From assembly GCF_032854445.1 (NCBI RefSeq), contig NC_088300.1, forward strand, positions 57,078,984 through 57,142,983: a stretch of 64,000 nt of DNA, written 5' to 3'. Shown piece by piece: positions 50,801 through 63,400 of the stretch; the stretch's first letter is position 1, and each line of letters starts with the position of its first letter. The translations under genes were made by a program, and so were the position numbers. Under the pieces are notes generated by a model. It had not been told where the DNA came from. It ran no database searches and was given only the letters and a program-made list of their open reading frames with translations. This stretch comes from Liolophura sinensis (Eukaryota > Mollusca > Polyplacophora > Chitonida > Chitonidae).

Positions 50801-51700
50801 TTTATAAGGAAAAGGGAGTAAAATGTAAGTAGGGCAGAAATCTTTCCGATTTTGTCTTTGTAGACTATGCTGAAATTATTATTTGATAGATTAATTAATC
50901 CTATTATCTATAGAGAAAATACCGGTATCAAATAGAGAAAACTTTACAATAACATTAAATTTAAACTCCCTGAACCCACTTGCTCTCATTGACAAAAAAA
51001 AAAATGAATAAATAAATAAAGTAATGCATAAATAAATAGATTAAAATGCGAGAAATGAATGGATGATTATGGCTTAACACCACTTTAGCAATATCACAAT
51101 CATGTCTTAGGGACTAGAGAAACGATTTGTTATATCGATAAAGGTATTAATGTGTTTATTTACTTATTTATTGCTTTTGAACATCATGCTGGCTTTTTGA
51201 TCTTTCAGAGGTATAAATGTTCTCGTGCCTACATATCTGTGACACCCTGTAGAAAAAATCAATTAATTTACACTGTACCTTAGCGTAGATATGCACTATA
51301 AGTCTATATGAAACTATATTTTCCAAATAATTTTGGATAAACGATGGATTATTCATGGCAGGTCTAAGTGTATTCTTTGGAATATAGAGGGATTGATACA
51401 CATAGGCCTATTTTTACCTTGAATATTTTACTTATACAGTGATAGGTGTAGTCATGTTTATATATGTTCGAGGTTTAATGGCATAATTAACAATTTTTCA
51501 GTCATGACAAGGAGAAGTCATAAGGTGTGTGGACAAATAGTGTCTTCTTGTGGCAAGTCCATGCTGCCAAACTGCTGCAGTCACTGAAGTATCATGCTGA
51601 AGACATCATACATGACACCCCACCCAGTCACATTATACTGATGCTGGGCAAACCAGTCATGTTTCCTTGCTCTAACCTCTCACAGAAAGTACCATTTTGA
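50801..51700. other. Spacer between the divergent genes
   Basis: AT-rich; nothing recognised before the zinc-finger relic at 51762. Confidence 0.5.
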
Positions 51701-51761
51701 AAGTCTTTGGTATGACGATAGTCATTTTTATGAGAAAAGGTAAATCAACAGCTTTTGGTAA

Positions 51762-51926
51762 GCTACTGATGAACTTTCCCACATGCTACACAGGCCTTCG
51801 GACAATGGAAGGCACACGATGTGGGTTTTCAGCAAACATAGCCGTCTCCACGTATTCACAAGCGAAAGACCCTTTGAACAGTGCGAGTGGAGAATAAATA
51901 AATTTGTTGTGAAAGGTTGGAATTGA
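51762..51926 (+). pseudogene. Decayed C2H2 zinc-finger fragment
   Basis: One + strand frame reads 54 codons from after a TAA to a TGA. In it, ELSHMLHRPSDNGRHT is followed by VFSKHSRLHVFTSERPFEQ and CEW. The S-x2-H-x3-H spacing, the linker-like H-x-F-T-S-E-R-P-F-E and the following Cys are typical of tandem C2H2 fingers (normal linker H-T-G-E-R-P-F). The Cys pair of the first finger is lost and the second finger breaks off. Seen: motif remnants. Inference: relic of a zinc-finger gene or retrocopy in the space between the two divergent genes. Confidence 0.5.
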
Positions 51927-51949
51927 ACTTGCACCTGCATAGGCCTTAT

Positions 51950-52420
51950 CCTTTAAAAGAAAAGTGTTTTTTTTTGGTTTTTTGTTTGTTTTTTTTTTAC
52001 TTCGTTTCCAAAGTTTTGCCTTTGTCTTTCGGATGAATGTAACTTTCAAATTAAAAAATATTTAATCCGGCCGAAAATACGAAACTGTGGCTGTGCTTGT
52101 TAATCTTCTCGCATGAGCGTACTCCCGTCAAATTTATGGAGGGAACTGGTTTGGCTCCCGAAGATGTTTCCTGTCGCATTCCCGGTTTGATGTAATATCA
52201 TGTAACGTAACCGTTGGTTTATCGAACCGGTAACCACCGCCCAGGGATAAACTGCACATAATAACATGGTAATTAGTGTATTATTGCTGATGGTAATGAA
52301 AACGCACAGCATTGTTTTGTTGTTGTTGTTGTTCAACGTCCGAGTTGTTGATCGCGACGACTCTTCACCCAGACCTACCAGATAACTCAGTTTTTAAAAA
52401 GAAACACAATCCAAACAGCG
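51950..52420 (+). promoter_or_regulatory. Probable 5' end / promoter region of CABIN1
   Basis: A locally CpG-richer stretch (52060-52400) between AT-rich flanks, upstream of the first CABIN1 coding exon. It holds two ATG|gtaat candidates (52266-52268 and 52290-52292) that could supply the initiator Met. A poly-T/poly-G-T stretch lies at 51966-52000 and (gtt)n at 52316-52332. No TATA box could be assigned. Position only; transcript 5' ends would settle it. Confidence 0.35.
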
Positions 52421-54322
52421 TATCTTGAAACTTATTCAGGACTTTACGTTAGAATTAGACTTGGGCTCATCTACTATTTATCGGGAATTCGAAGGCTTCA
52501 GTGTACTGTTGTTGGTCCACTGCAAACATTGCCCAGCCAAGAAGGCTAGGGGGCAAGATGGCCAGAAGGTGAAGACAGAAGTACAACCATAATTTTGTGT
52601 ACATAAGTGAATCAGGTTCCCCAAAAAATCATGCTGTGTCGATCGTACCACATATTCGAGACTGTGAACATCCGGACAGTTCATTTGCATGAGGCAGTGG
52701 CAAACTGAGAACTATGGCTGAAAATACTCAGCAATAACAGTATGTTGAACAAGAGAACAATCTGCAGAGCAGAAGTAACTTGTGAGCATCAACAAAATCT
52801 AGTGTTAAACTTATGGGGCTGTCAGGCAGAGTTTGTATTAACTTGCATGTCATTTAGACTGCACAAGAAAAGTGTGCGAGAAAAACGGCAAATGCACTGA
52901 TGTTGGCAGTCACAAATATCAGGGTTGACTAAAGAGCAGTACACAGTGCCTAGTCTTTGCTTCACTCTATTCAGGATTGTGGATATCTGTGCATTTGTCG
53001 TTTCACAGCCCACACCTACATAAGGTACACGTACAGACACAGAGGTAATAATATTGCTTAGCATGGAAACGAATACAGCGCTTGAGCTGTGCAGGTCATT
53101 CTGTTGTCTAAACTACATACTGTTGTGCGCAGTTATTATTTAGTGTCGTTCTAAGAATGTTGTCTAGTGTTGTTCATTTCGTGATGTCTTCCCATTTTAT
53201 CTTTTGCTTCAGACATCATCTGCTTGTCACTGCTGTAGGCCAGTGAAATGCTTGGCGAGTGTTTACAGTCTCTAATATACATGCTTGCCCATACTTTCTG
53301 TCAATCATGTGATTCTGAAAGCTTGTTGATCCAGCAATAAGCTTGCATTAATCCATCAACACTCTGAATATTTTAATATTCACTTCTTTTGGAGATGTCA
53401 AATAAGACTTTGTTGAAATATTAAAATGCCAACAATGGGACTTTCGGGTTTATTCAGAGTGTCTGTGCTTACACATTATACACTTGATTCTAGATAAATG
53501 TACTATGCTTCTGCTAGGTGTATGCACATATAGATAGTGGTATCACTGGCTGAACCATCTAGTAGTTGTGATTTCCAAGGTGACAAGTAACCTTTGACCA
53601 ATGAGGCCGCATGATTAAATATAGCTCATAGGGGTTCAGTTGTGGCTTTAAATCAAGTCAGTTTTTATTATTTATGTATTTATTTGATCGTAGTCAATGA
53701 TTTTTCACGTACTGGTATCATTTATATACTCCTGTGATGCTTGCTACGCTCGCTTTACAACACTGCCAGCATTATTCAACCTTGACCTTCAGAGCCTGGC
53801 CACGCTTGTGGGCTTGGGTAGAGGTAGCCTCTTGATGTGTCCTCGCGCCAACCTATAATCAGCATTCATCAATAAAACTGTGAGGTGAGGGTTCGAATCA
53901 TGTTGAACATACTGTGGACATTGAGAATGCACGTGCATGAAGTATTCATAGAAATACAATGTAAAAGTTGACATAGAGATTTTATATTTTCTGACATTAC
54001 TCCCTGCCTCATCACCGTGACCCCAGTCAGCACGGCATTGTTCAAGATTTTTGTACAAAATTTTCTAGCGGTGGCAGTGATGTTAAGTGAACTGAAGGCT
54101 GCATCCTAAGCAGAGAGAACTGTAACGTTTGACTTTATTTGTCAAAGGATCGGTCAGTTGCAGCAAACCAGCATTAACCAGAGTCAGTGAGGGCTCCAGG
54201 TCTGTTATGTACTTGGCAAGGTGTGTGGTTTTCTCCATCCATAAACCTAATGACTAATGTGTAAGTAGAGAAACAGTCATTTAAATGAACTAAATAAAAG
54301 TGTCATGTGATTCTTTTTGTAG

Positions 54323-54409
54323 ATTCGTATATCAGCTCTCAATGATACTGTAAGTGATGGAGAGGGTAAAGGTCATTCCCAGGGCCGTGGCACAACCAAG
54401 GAGGCAAAG
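54323..54409 (+). CDS. CABIN1: CABIN1 exon a (N-terminal tail)
   Basis: Acceptor ttctttttgtag, 29 codons starting [15 protein letters not shown] and ending TTKEAK, donor gtccgt (weak), phase 0. It aligns with the start of vertebrate CABIN1 just after the initiator Met. The codon before it would be TAG in unspliced DNA, so the Met must come from an upstream exon ending in ATG. Candidates are ATG|gtaatt at 52266-52268 and ATG|gtaatg at 52290-52292. Confidence 0.85.
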
Positions 54410-57400
54410 GTCCGTATATGTGAACTTTAACTGCATTCTTGTTTTGGAAACATCATTGTGATGATTTTTTAATTGACATGAAGCAAGCAAACAGAATGGA
54501 AAAAAACAACTATATATGGGCCTGGTTTTGATCTTTGGTCAGTTGAAGAACTCTCATTTGATGTGAAGTGAAGGCATGTAATGGAATAATCTTGAGAAAC
54601 CAATTTTTGCAGTAGTAAATCTGTTGTACACTGAAATTGTCACAAAATGCACAGCAATTAACTGATGCTAAGCAGCCAGTCAAGTACATGCAATGTGCCC
54701 TACCCTTCAGTATATGCTATCAGGGTAAAGAAAGTTTACAATTTTTAAAGTTGAAAATACCCCTCTTGTCTTGAAGTCGTATGCCTTTTGTCTTTTCAGT
54801 ATATTATTTTTTATATTCTTTACAGGAAGCAGAGGCCTTTGCTCTTTACAACAAGGCTTTGGGGTTACAAAGACAGGGGGAGGTAACCAGAGCTGAAACC
54901 ATGTTTAAAGAACTTCTGCACCACCCTTTCATGCAAGAGGTATTTGCACGCATAAGTTGTTATGACTGTATTGTTGTAGTATCATATAAATTCTGTGTTT
55001 CTACATGTAGCTACATACTGTATATTTCGTTTCTGTATATAACTTTGTGCGCTTTGTAAGGATGGCTGACATACAGAAATTAAGAGTAAAGATGAGAATC
55101 TACTTATCCTCAGTCAAACTTAAAACTTGTGATCATGGAAGAGTTATGTCTTAAATTCTTCAGATTTTCAAATATGTGAGGCCAAACACCTTCATTTTGG
55201 GGGACCATTTTGAACATAATAAGGACAAACCTGCGCTGGCTGAGTCACATAATTTTTTAGCCATATGTTGATCAGATTAGACAGTATTGTACACCAGAAA
55301 AACAAAACAGTAATCAGCTAAGATCATGGCATATAGAGTTTAACTGTCTCCCTGTGTTGGATGTATATATATATTTTGCTTTTCCTATCACTGTTTTGTG
55401 TTCCCACTGAGTTTGGAAAACAGGGCAATGGTTTTGATTTTTCTTCACAGCTTCCAAGGCCTTGAATTGGTTTGGAATTTTGTGAGGGTTAGGATGTATT
55501 TTATGTTCTCTTCACGCTCCTCAAGCCAGATACCCATGTAACTCATACATGCACTGTGTTACTCCAACCTTTTGATCATGTTGCAACATTTCATGGTAGT
55601 GCATTTGAAAGCATTATTGATAGGTTTGAGCATGGGCTTTGAAAACGTGTGGAAATGTTATTTACCTGTTGCCTGAAACGGGTAAGGCTGTCAAAACATT
55701 TGTAGCCCTATTACATAGATACTGACTTTATACGACTGATGACTTGATGAAACTGAATGTGTTGTGTGTGTAACAGGCTGTCAGGCTGGTAAATGAGGAG
55801 GAAGAAGACACTGTACACCCAGGTCTACAGGTGCTATACTCCACCCACAAAAACATGGCCACCATCGCTCTACAGAGAGCTGATACTACTGCAGCCATTG
55901 AGTCCCTGTTGGAGGTATGAATTTGATGCATTTGCCATGTAAAGTAAATGTCTGTTTAATACTAGGGTTAAAAGATTGGCCCCTCTTGTTAGTAGCTATT
56001 AACAATAATACCAAAATATTATTACTGCATTTCACCTCAAATTTAGCATTTTTTAAGTGACTTAGTTTGCCTGATTCTGGTAGATTCATCCACTTTATAG
56101 GGCTACTTAAGAGCTATTTATGAACTGTGATTGATTTCTTGTGAGAAACCCCTCCATTCGTATATGGGAAGGTCTGTCAGCAACCTGCGGATGGTCATGT
56201 GTTTTCCCCGGGCTCTGCCCGGTTTCCTCCCACCATAAGGTTGGCCGCTGTCGTATAAGTGAAATATTCTTGAGCACTGCGTAAAACACCAATCAGATAA
56301 ATAAATAAATACGTGTAAATCTTATGAGAAAAACTGAAGTGTTGACATCAGAAGTATCATTTTAAGTCCTCGATGTGCTTCTGAAGAGCAACTCTATGTG
56401 AAATACACTAAACCGTAAATGCACCAGTATACTTCTCATTTGCATATAATTCGCAGGGTAAACTTGGCTATAAGCATTCTGGAAAAACACTTGTACCTGT
56501 GTTTATGATAGTCTGCTTTTAAAAGGCTTCACTGTGCGTGATCCTACCCTTGTAGGATCCATACCCTTGTATATATCATGTAAATGTATGTATTATCTGT
56601 GTTCTGTTCTATTTAGAGCTCAGTTTAATTGTTTAACCTCTTATACCAATCTGCAAGTGATAGGTAAGTTGGGTTCACAACTTAAGATGGCAGCTGCATT
56701 GATTGGTGTAGGGCTTGCTGTATCCTTATAAAAGCTTCCTATGTTAGTGGCTCCTATATCAAAAATAACTGGCTCAACAAAGACTTTAAAATGTTTGATG
56801 ACGAGGGCTTGATTTGCTGTTGAGCTACCCGAAGAACCATTAACATGAATGCAGCTCGAAAACGTGTGCTTATGCAAATTAATGGTTGACATACATGTAC
56901 ATGTGGCTCTGACGTGACCTTGTTTTGATTTTAGTATTTATTCTCCAGATTTGATCTTAAAAAACTTTACGTGTGCTTTCTTAAAAAACTCACGTATATA
57001 TCATGAATTAATTTTTTTCGTTGTTTGTTTTGAATATTTTTCTTGATTACATGCTGGCAAGAGCCAGGTAGCCATATTTACTTTTGATTTCCCCACACAT
57101 TTTAGGAGCACTCTGTAAAGAACAGCCAATTTCAATGAAAATAAATCACCAGACTTTTATTCTACTGTGTAATACACAGTGACTAAAAGATTAATTCTTG
57201 GGGCAAAAAGTGTGAAGTACATGTATACTGGTGTAATTACGGTACTGAAAAGGAAGTCCATAGGTTACTGAAGTTATTTTCTTGTGAAATGTATGATTAT
57301 GTAGTGTGATTTTGAGAAAACTATGAAATGTGATATTACTTCTTCATACTTTAGGCCGTAGTTGTTGATGCCACAGAAGTGACAGTTTGGTATAAAATTG

Positions 57401-60400
57401 GAACTCTGGCCCTGAAACTGTGCAAGTACTCTCTGGCAAGATTCTCCTTTGAGCAAGTAAGTGCTTTCTACCAATACATGTATCTTGTCAGAAATTCTCT
57501 TGCTTATGAGTTCATATCAACATGTTGATGGAGTGTGGGTGTTATAGTGTAGATTTTCACTTTCTGCCTGAACATGATGGCAACAAAGTTTCTTGTTCAG
57601 GTCTTGTGCGCTCAACATTGTCTTCCCACACGTTTCCACATTTTCACACTAGCTTGCCTGGTTCCATCACAGGTCACTGGAGACTGTGCAGCAAGGAGGT
57701 AGTTGTCAGTTTATGACTGCATATGTAAAAGTGGGTCTGGAACTTTGTATCCAGAACTTAGTTCCTTCCACACTTAAAACTGACCTTCATTTTAAGGATG
57801 TAAACTGTATTTTTTTAACAGCAACAAGAAGCTCTATATTTGCTCTGCCTATCTTTTGGTTGGTCAGTCAGTTAGTCAGTCAGTTTGTCTATCAAATTTT
57901 TGACATCCTGTCTTTTAACAAGGCCTATTCACTTAACAAGGGGACAAGATCACTCCAGACCCTACCCATGAAACTTTGTTTGGGATGCTGCAATTATTGA
58001 GAATTTACACTTGTTTTTGCTAGACTTACACATAATAATTATATCAGTATTCCTGTATTTCTGGTCATATGTTTCAGGGCTTGCAGTGTAACCCACGTCA
58101 CTGGCCATGCCTGGATAATGTGATCACAGTCCTCTATGTCCTCAATGATTATTGGCGTGAGTTACTTCAAAACACTTGGATGGTGATAACATGATTTCAT
58201 TAAAGGAGAAGAAAACTTAAAAAAAAATGACACTATAGGCTGAATAGAGCTTGCATTGCCTGCTGCATAATTTTGCGATTTTTCCTCGCCATACAGGTAA
58301 AGCCTGAAAACAGCAAAGCTGGCATAAATCGCTGAGTCCATCGCATCCACCATCTTCAACACCCTGTAATTGATGCTGGGGGTGTGTTGCCTCTCGGCCA
58401 ATGAGAGTTGTTTAAACTGCCGGCTTGTTTGTGTAAAGTTGGAACCTATGTCCAATATTCTGGTTTCCCGATCGTCAAGCGGAAGATGAACTGTACTGGT
58501 CGCTACCTTCTGGGAAGTTCCACCAGAAAAGTACGAACTGCACTTCGGCGGTTTCTGACGAAATTCTCCTAACACAGAAGACCTCAGGACTAGTTCTTAG
58601 GCAAAATAGAGTTGCCCACAGCAGATTTTGGCGCTGACTTAATTTATTCATTTATCAACTTGAAGTATATATGAGAATTGTTTTATGGCATGCACCTGCA
58701 AGGAAATGCATACTCTTTTCACTATAGTTCCACTATTGGTGTATTCTGTATTGTACAAAAGATTTGTATATTGTGGTTTTAATTTCCATGATTGAATGTT
58801 CAGATGCTAAGGCCATATTAAAGTGTGAAGTTGAACATCGCCATAAGGATTGAATGCAATGGCTGATGTCTGCAAATAGAATCTTGTAACAGGTTGTTCT
58901 TCCTACATTGTAGATTGTCTGAGTTATATTGCCCAAGCTCTGGAGAGAGACAGTGGCTACACAAAAGGCCTGGCAATCCGTAGACAGATCTTCAAGGAGC
59001 ATGCTGCATTAAAGAAAGACACAGAGTACTTCTTCAAGCTCTGGTTGGTAGTGATAATGTTCATGTAGTTGGTTTGTTTTTCACTTTTTAGATTTCTGTT
59101 GAGTGTTGAATTTATTTCCTAAGCTTTTTGTTTGAATATTGATAGATCTCTGTGAAGAAATTATGGTTCTGTAAAGTGTTCAGAAAAATCAGCATTATTG
59201 CATATTACATTCTAAAATGAATTTTTTTTTCTTATTTGTTTGAACCAAACAGACGTACTAAAAAGACAGGTGAAGGTTCAAACTCGGCCATGGACATTAA
59301 ATGACATTAAATAAGGATCCAGTAAATAAGTCAGATGGATTGAGGAAACCAGATTTTCCTGTTTTCTGACACAAAACATGTTCATTTATTTCAGTGATCC
59401 AGCAATTTTCCGGACAGAAGTGGACCAGACTGAAGCTGATGAGGTGAGCTTTACTATTACACTATTGATGTGTAGTGAGATGAAAAAGTCCATAAAACCA
59501 GTGATTATTTTTCAGAAAAGATATAATTAATGGAATGTGTTTGTCATTACAGTTTATTAATGAAGCCTTGGAAATGAGACAGAAAAGGAGAGAGCTGGCT
59601 AAAGTGGTGAAACCTCCACCTGTCAAACTTCCCACACTGGCTAACTACACGTAAGTTCTTTCACTAACTACTTCACCACAAACTGACTATGAATACCTTC
59701 TAGCTGTCAAACCAACCCACTCTGGCTAGCAAACTGTCACTGAATACCGCACCTTCCAGGTGTCAAACTACAGACCCTGGCTAACTACAGCAAGTTCTTT
59801 CACTACCCTAACTCCTCAACCGTTTCACATATGAAAGAGTAACTCTCAGTGCAGTTCATGGGCATTTTTATTTTGATTCTGGAGACAACACTACATTGGT
59901 TGGATTAGCAAATTACAGGACTTCACAAAAATTATAATTTTATCAGTCTTCATCCAATGTTTGCTTTCAAAATGTGCGTGAACAAAAGGTTGAAGAATTG
60001 CAGTAGCTGTATCACCACAAACTGACATTAAATACCATACTAGTACTTATTAAATCGTTACGACAGAAGTTTGAAATCTACTGACTCTAACTTTTTGCCA
60101 GATTTATTCATGGCTTTCCATAGATTTCAGAACTGTTATATACTGTACAGGTAATTACTTCGTACTGTTTGATGCAAGCAATCCTGTTCTTTTCCTTTAC
60201 TTTTGTATTGATTTCAAAGCCTTTATTACTTGTTATGTTTTGATTGTTTTTGATGATGTCAATGTTGAACAGCTGGCGGAGCCTTGGTCGCAGTCTGGTT
60301 GCCCTTTATGATTACATCACCCAGTCAGATCCCCCCAAGGTATGATTTCAGTCCTGCATCATGTTGAATAAACTGTCAAAACAAAAAACTAAATTTTGAT

Positions 60401-63400
60401 AAAAGAATACTATGATTCTTCAAGCTCTTTGCATGTTTGCGAGATGTTTATTTAAGCATATTTTGTGTAACCTGAAAAAACTATACTTTTTGCAAAGCCC
60501 TGAAAATGGCCAACCTAGCTAATGAAGATTTATCTCGGAAATAGAATAATTTCTTTTAATGTTGTTGAATGAATGTTGCTCCTTTATCGAGTAAAGGTTG
60601 AGGAATTAGAGTGATAAGTGAAAGCTCCATGTCAATAAAAATTAGTTTGTAGCTTGAGTGGTAAAAAGACTTTTTCTTTCAGAGCCTGGCCTTAAGGATA
60701 GATCTGTCAGCCTATGGGCCATCAGCTCCAGAGACTAGGTCAGTTACAGAACCTTTGGGTGGGGATTTAGGGCTTAATCCAGCATCAGCAGAAGAGAAGC
60801 TCACTGACAACCTTTGTCCACCCAACATAAACATGGAGGTGGACCAGACTTCTGATATTGACAAGCCAGCAAGGGAGATAACTGAGCCACCAGTCTTGGA
60901 GAAAGGTGAAGGGTATGACCTTCCAGCATCCAGTCTGCCAAGCACTGTCCCTATACCAGATGGCCCAGCCCAATCTGACCCCATCACCACGGTGCAAGGA
61001 GCTGATGGAGCAGAGACCAAGGCCAAGGGAGAAGCTGCTGTGGATGTTGCTATGGAGACAGATGCCCCCGCACATACTGTGCCAGCAGAAGGTAGTTATG
61101 GACAATCCTTTCAAACCTATCTTAATGTTAAAGACACTTCATAATGTAGCTGTAGTGTTGTAAATATTGTAGTACCAGTATATGTAATACTCTACTCAGG
61201 TATTTTGTTTCAGTGCCCATCTTCAAGTTGTATGGTCTCATAAATTTGCTGTTATGTACAATACATTTTACAAGAATTAACATATTTTGAAGGTAAACAA
61301 AAGGTGCTCACTGGAGATTAACTCCAAGCCATGTAATCTTGACTGCTGTGTTGAATAAGTGTAATGTACATGTACACTTTCACTTCAGTGGCCTTGCAGG
61401 ACCATCCTGTAACTATGGAGGCTGGAGAGGGAGGAGGATCCAAGAAGGGGACAAAGAGGAAGCGTTTACAGCTGGATCACGGCACGAAACGCCGTTCCGC
61501 TCGGGTAAAAACATTATTTCAGTAATGTTTTACTCATGTGTAAAAAGAGTTATTCCAACATTCAGTGGTGTGATTAAAGTTGGAATAACTTCCTGATGAC
61601 GTCAGAGATCCTAACCTCTGATAGCATGGTCCATAAAGGCCACATTAGAATTCAAATTTTAAAACGTCTTTAACTCTTTCCACAAATATCTGAAAAAGTA
61701 TATGAAAGTATATTTATGCACAGTTTTAAGTGATATTTAGTGGTGGTTCGATTTTTTGAGGCCTTTTCCTTTAAACATGTTTTTGTCATATTATGGCTGC
61801 AAATATTTCCTAAGTGGTGTAAATTCATAATGATTCAGTCAGGCCTGAATCATTCAGTGAATTTGGTTGAGTGGCATAACATAAAGATCGGTTACGAGAT
61901 GTCAGTCCTATGTATCCAGTTGCTTGTGTGGTTTGCATCACTGACTGTCATGCTACCTGTTCTTGCATACATTTTTGTTTGTAAATTGTATCCTGTAACT
62001 ATTGACTTGTCATTCACTTGGTATGGTTGAAGGATAGGTGTAAACATTCCAAAACTCACTGTTAGATTTATGACTTGATGACATTTTTCCCCTAGGTGAG
62101 GAATACAAACAAGAAGAAGGAAGATGAGACAATCAATTTTCATGACCTGCTTCAGAAATTTCTACCCTCCAGTCTCATGTAAGTTGTGTTAACTTTTTGT
62201 GTGGTGTAATTGGGTTATTTTGTAGCCATACCTTCGATCTGAGTCCATACCAGCAGGTCTGTTCAGTGCCTTGACAACATTAATAGCCATTCCATGCCTG
62301 CTTATATCAAGGTGCATCCACAGGCAAAGAATATCACTCTTTTGGACAGATTTTTAGTTATCTCATATACAGGTGAAAGACATTAACTGAAAGACCTTGT
62401 AACTTTGATTACTGTCCTATATTAATCAACAGTTCACTAAGGTGCGTTCTGAGACAAGGAATAGCACTCTTTGGGCTGATTTTCAGTTTTATACATGTAC
62501 GTCATCTTGTTTAAAAGTGACAGCTGGAGTTAACTGCAAAACCTTGTCAGTGTGATCTTACACTAGTTGACAAGGTGTATTGTCAATTGGTTGTCAGTCT
62601 GTTAATTAGTATTGTTGTCTGTTGATTAGTATTGTTGTCTGGGTGATAACTGTTAGTGTGTTAACAGAGCTATGGTGTTATTTTTATAGTGATGCGGAGA
62701 TAAGTGCCTGTGGAAAAGGTGTCAGATTTTTAGGCTGCCATGGATGAATGCCTTTAATCTTTCTGTTACTCCAGTACAGACACACTTAGTTCACCAAACT
62801 GAAACACCAATCCAAAAGCATAAGGAGAGACAGTAATATAGCCCAGTTTTGTTCATCAAAGGTACAGACAATCCGGGAACATTCCTTATTTTTAGATGCT
62901 GGGTATGTAAAGGTTTTTTGATTTTTTAAGACACTATTTAGAAGTGTCTTAGTGCTTGTGTTGAAGGTCTAAGTTATGTCATCCAGAAATGGTTGGTTTA
63001 CAGGCAGGTGGTTGAACCAGAAGATGAAGATGCAGATGTGCAGTCTGCCGAGGAGGTGGATAAACAGACTGATGGACAGACAGACGGACAGTCACAAGGT
63101 AGTTGTCATCTAAAAGCGTCTTAAAATATAGTGTATGTAGTAGCTGAATTTTTGAATTCTTGGTTTTTCTAGTCTTATTAGACAGCACTGCTGTACGTGG
63201 GAAGGTGTACCAGCGACCTCCTTATGGACATGGGTTTCCCTCAGGCTCTGTCTGGTTTCCTCTCACCTTAATGCTAGCTGTCATCGTATAAGTGAAATAT
63301 GCTTGAGTACAGCATAAAACACAAATCAAGTAAGTAAATAAATAGACAGAAAAGAGCGTTAATCAATATTTGTTTTGGTGCTAAGTGTAGGTTTTAATAT

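Noticed and set aside
60712-61163. Open frames of 85-109 codons overlapping CABIN1 exon j
   Set aside because: Shadows in other frames; only the CABIN1 frame joins both neighbours in phase.
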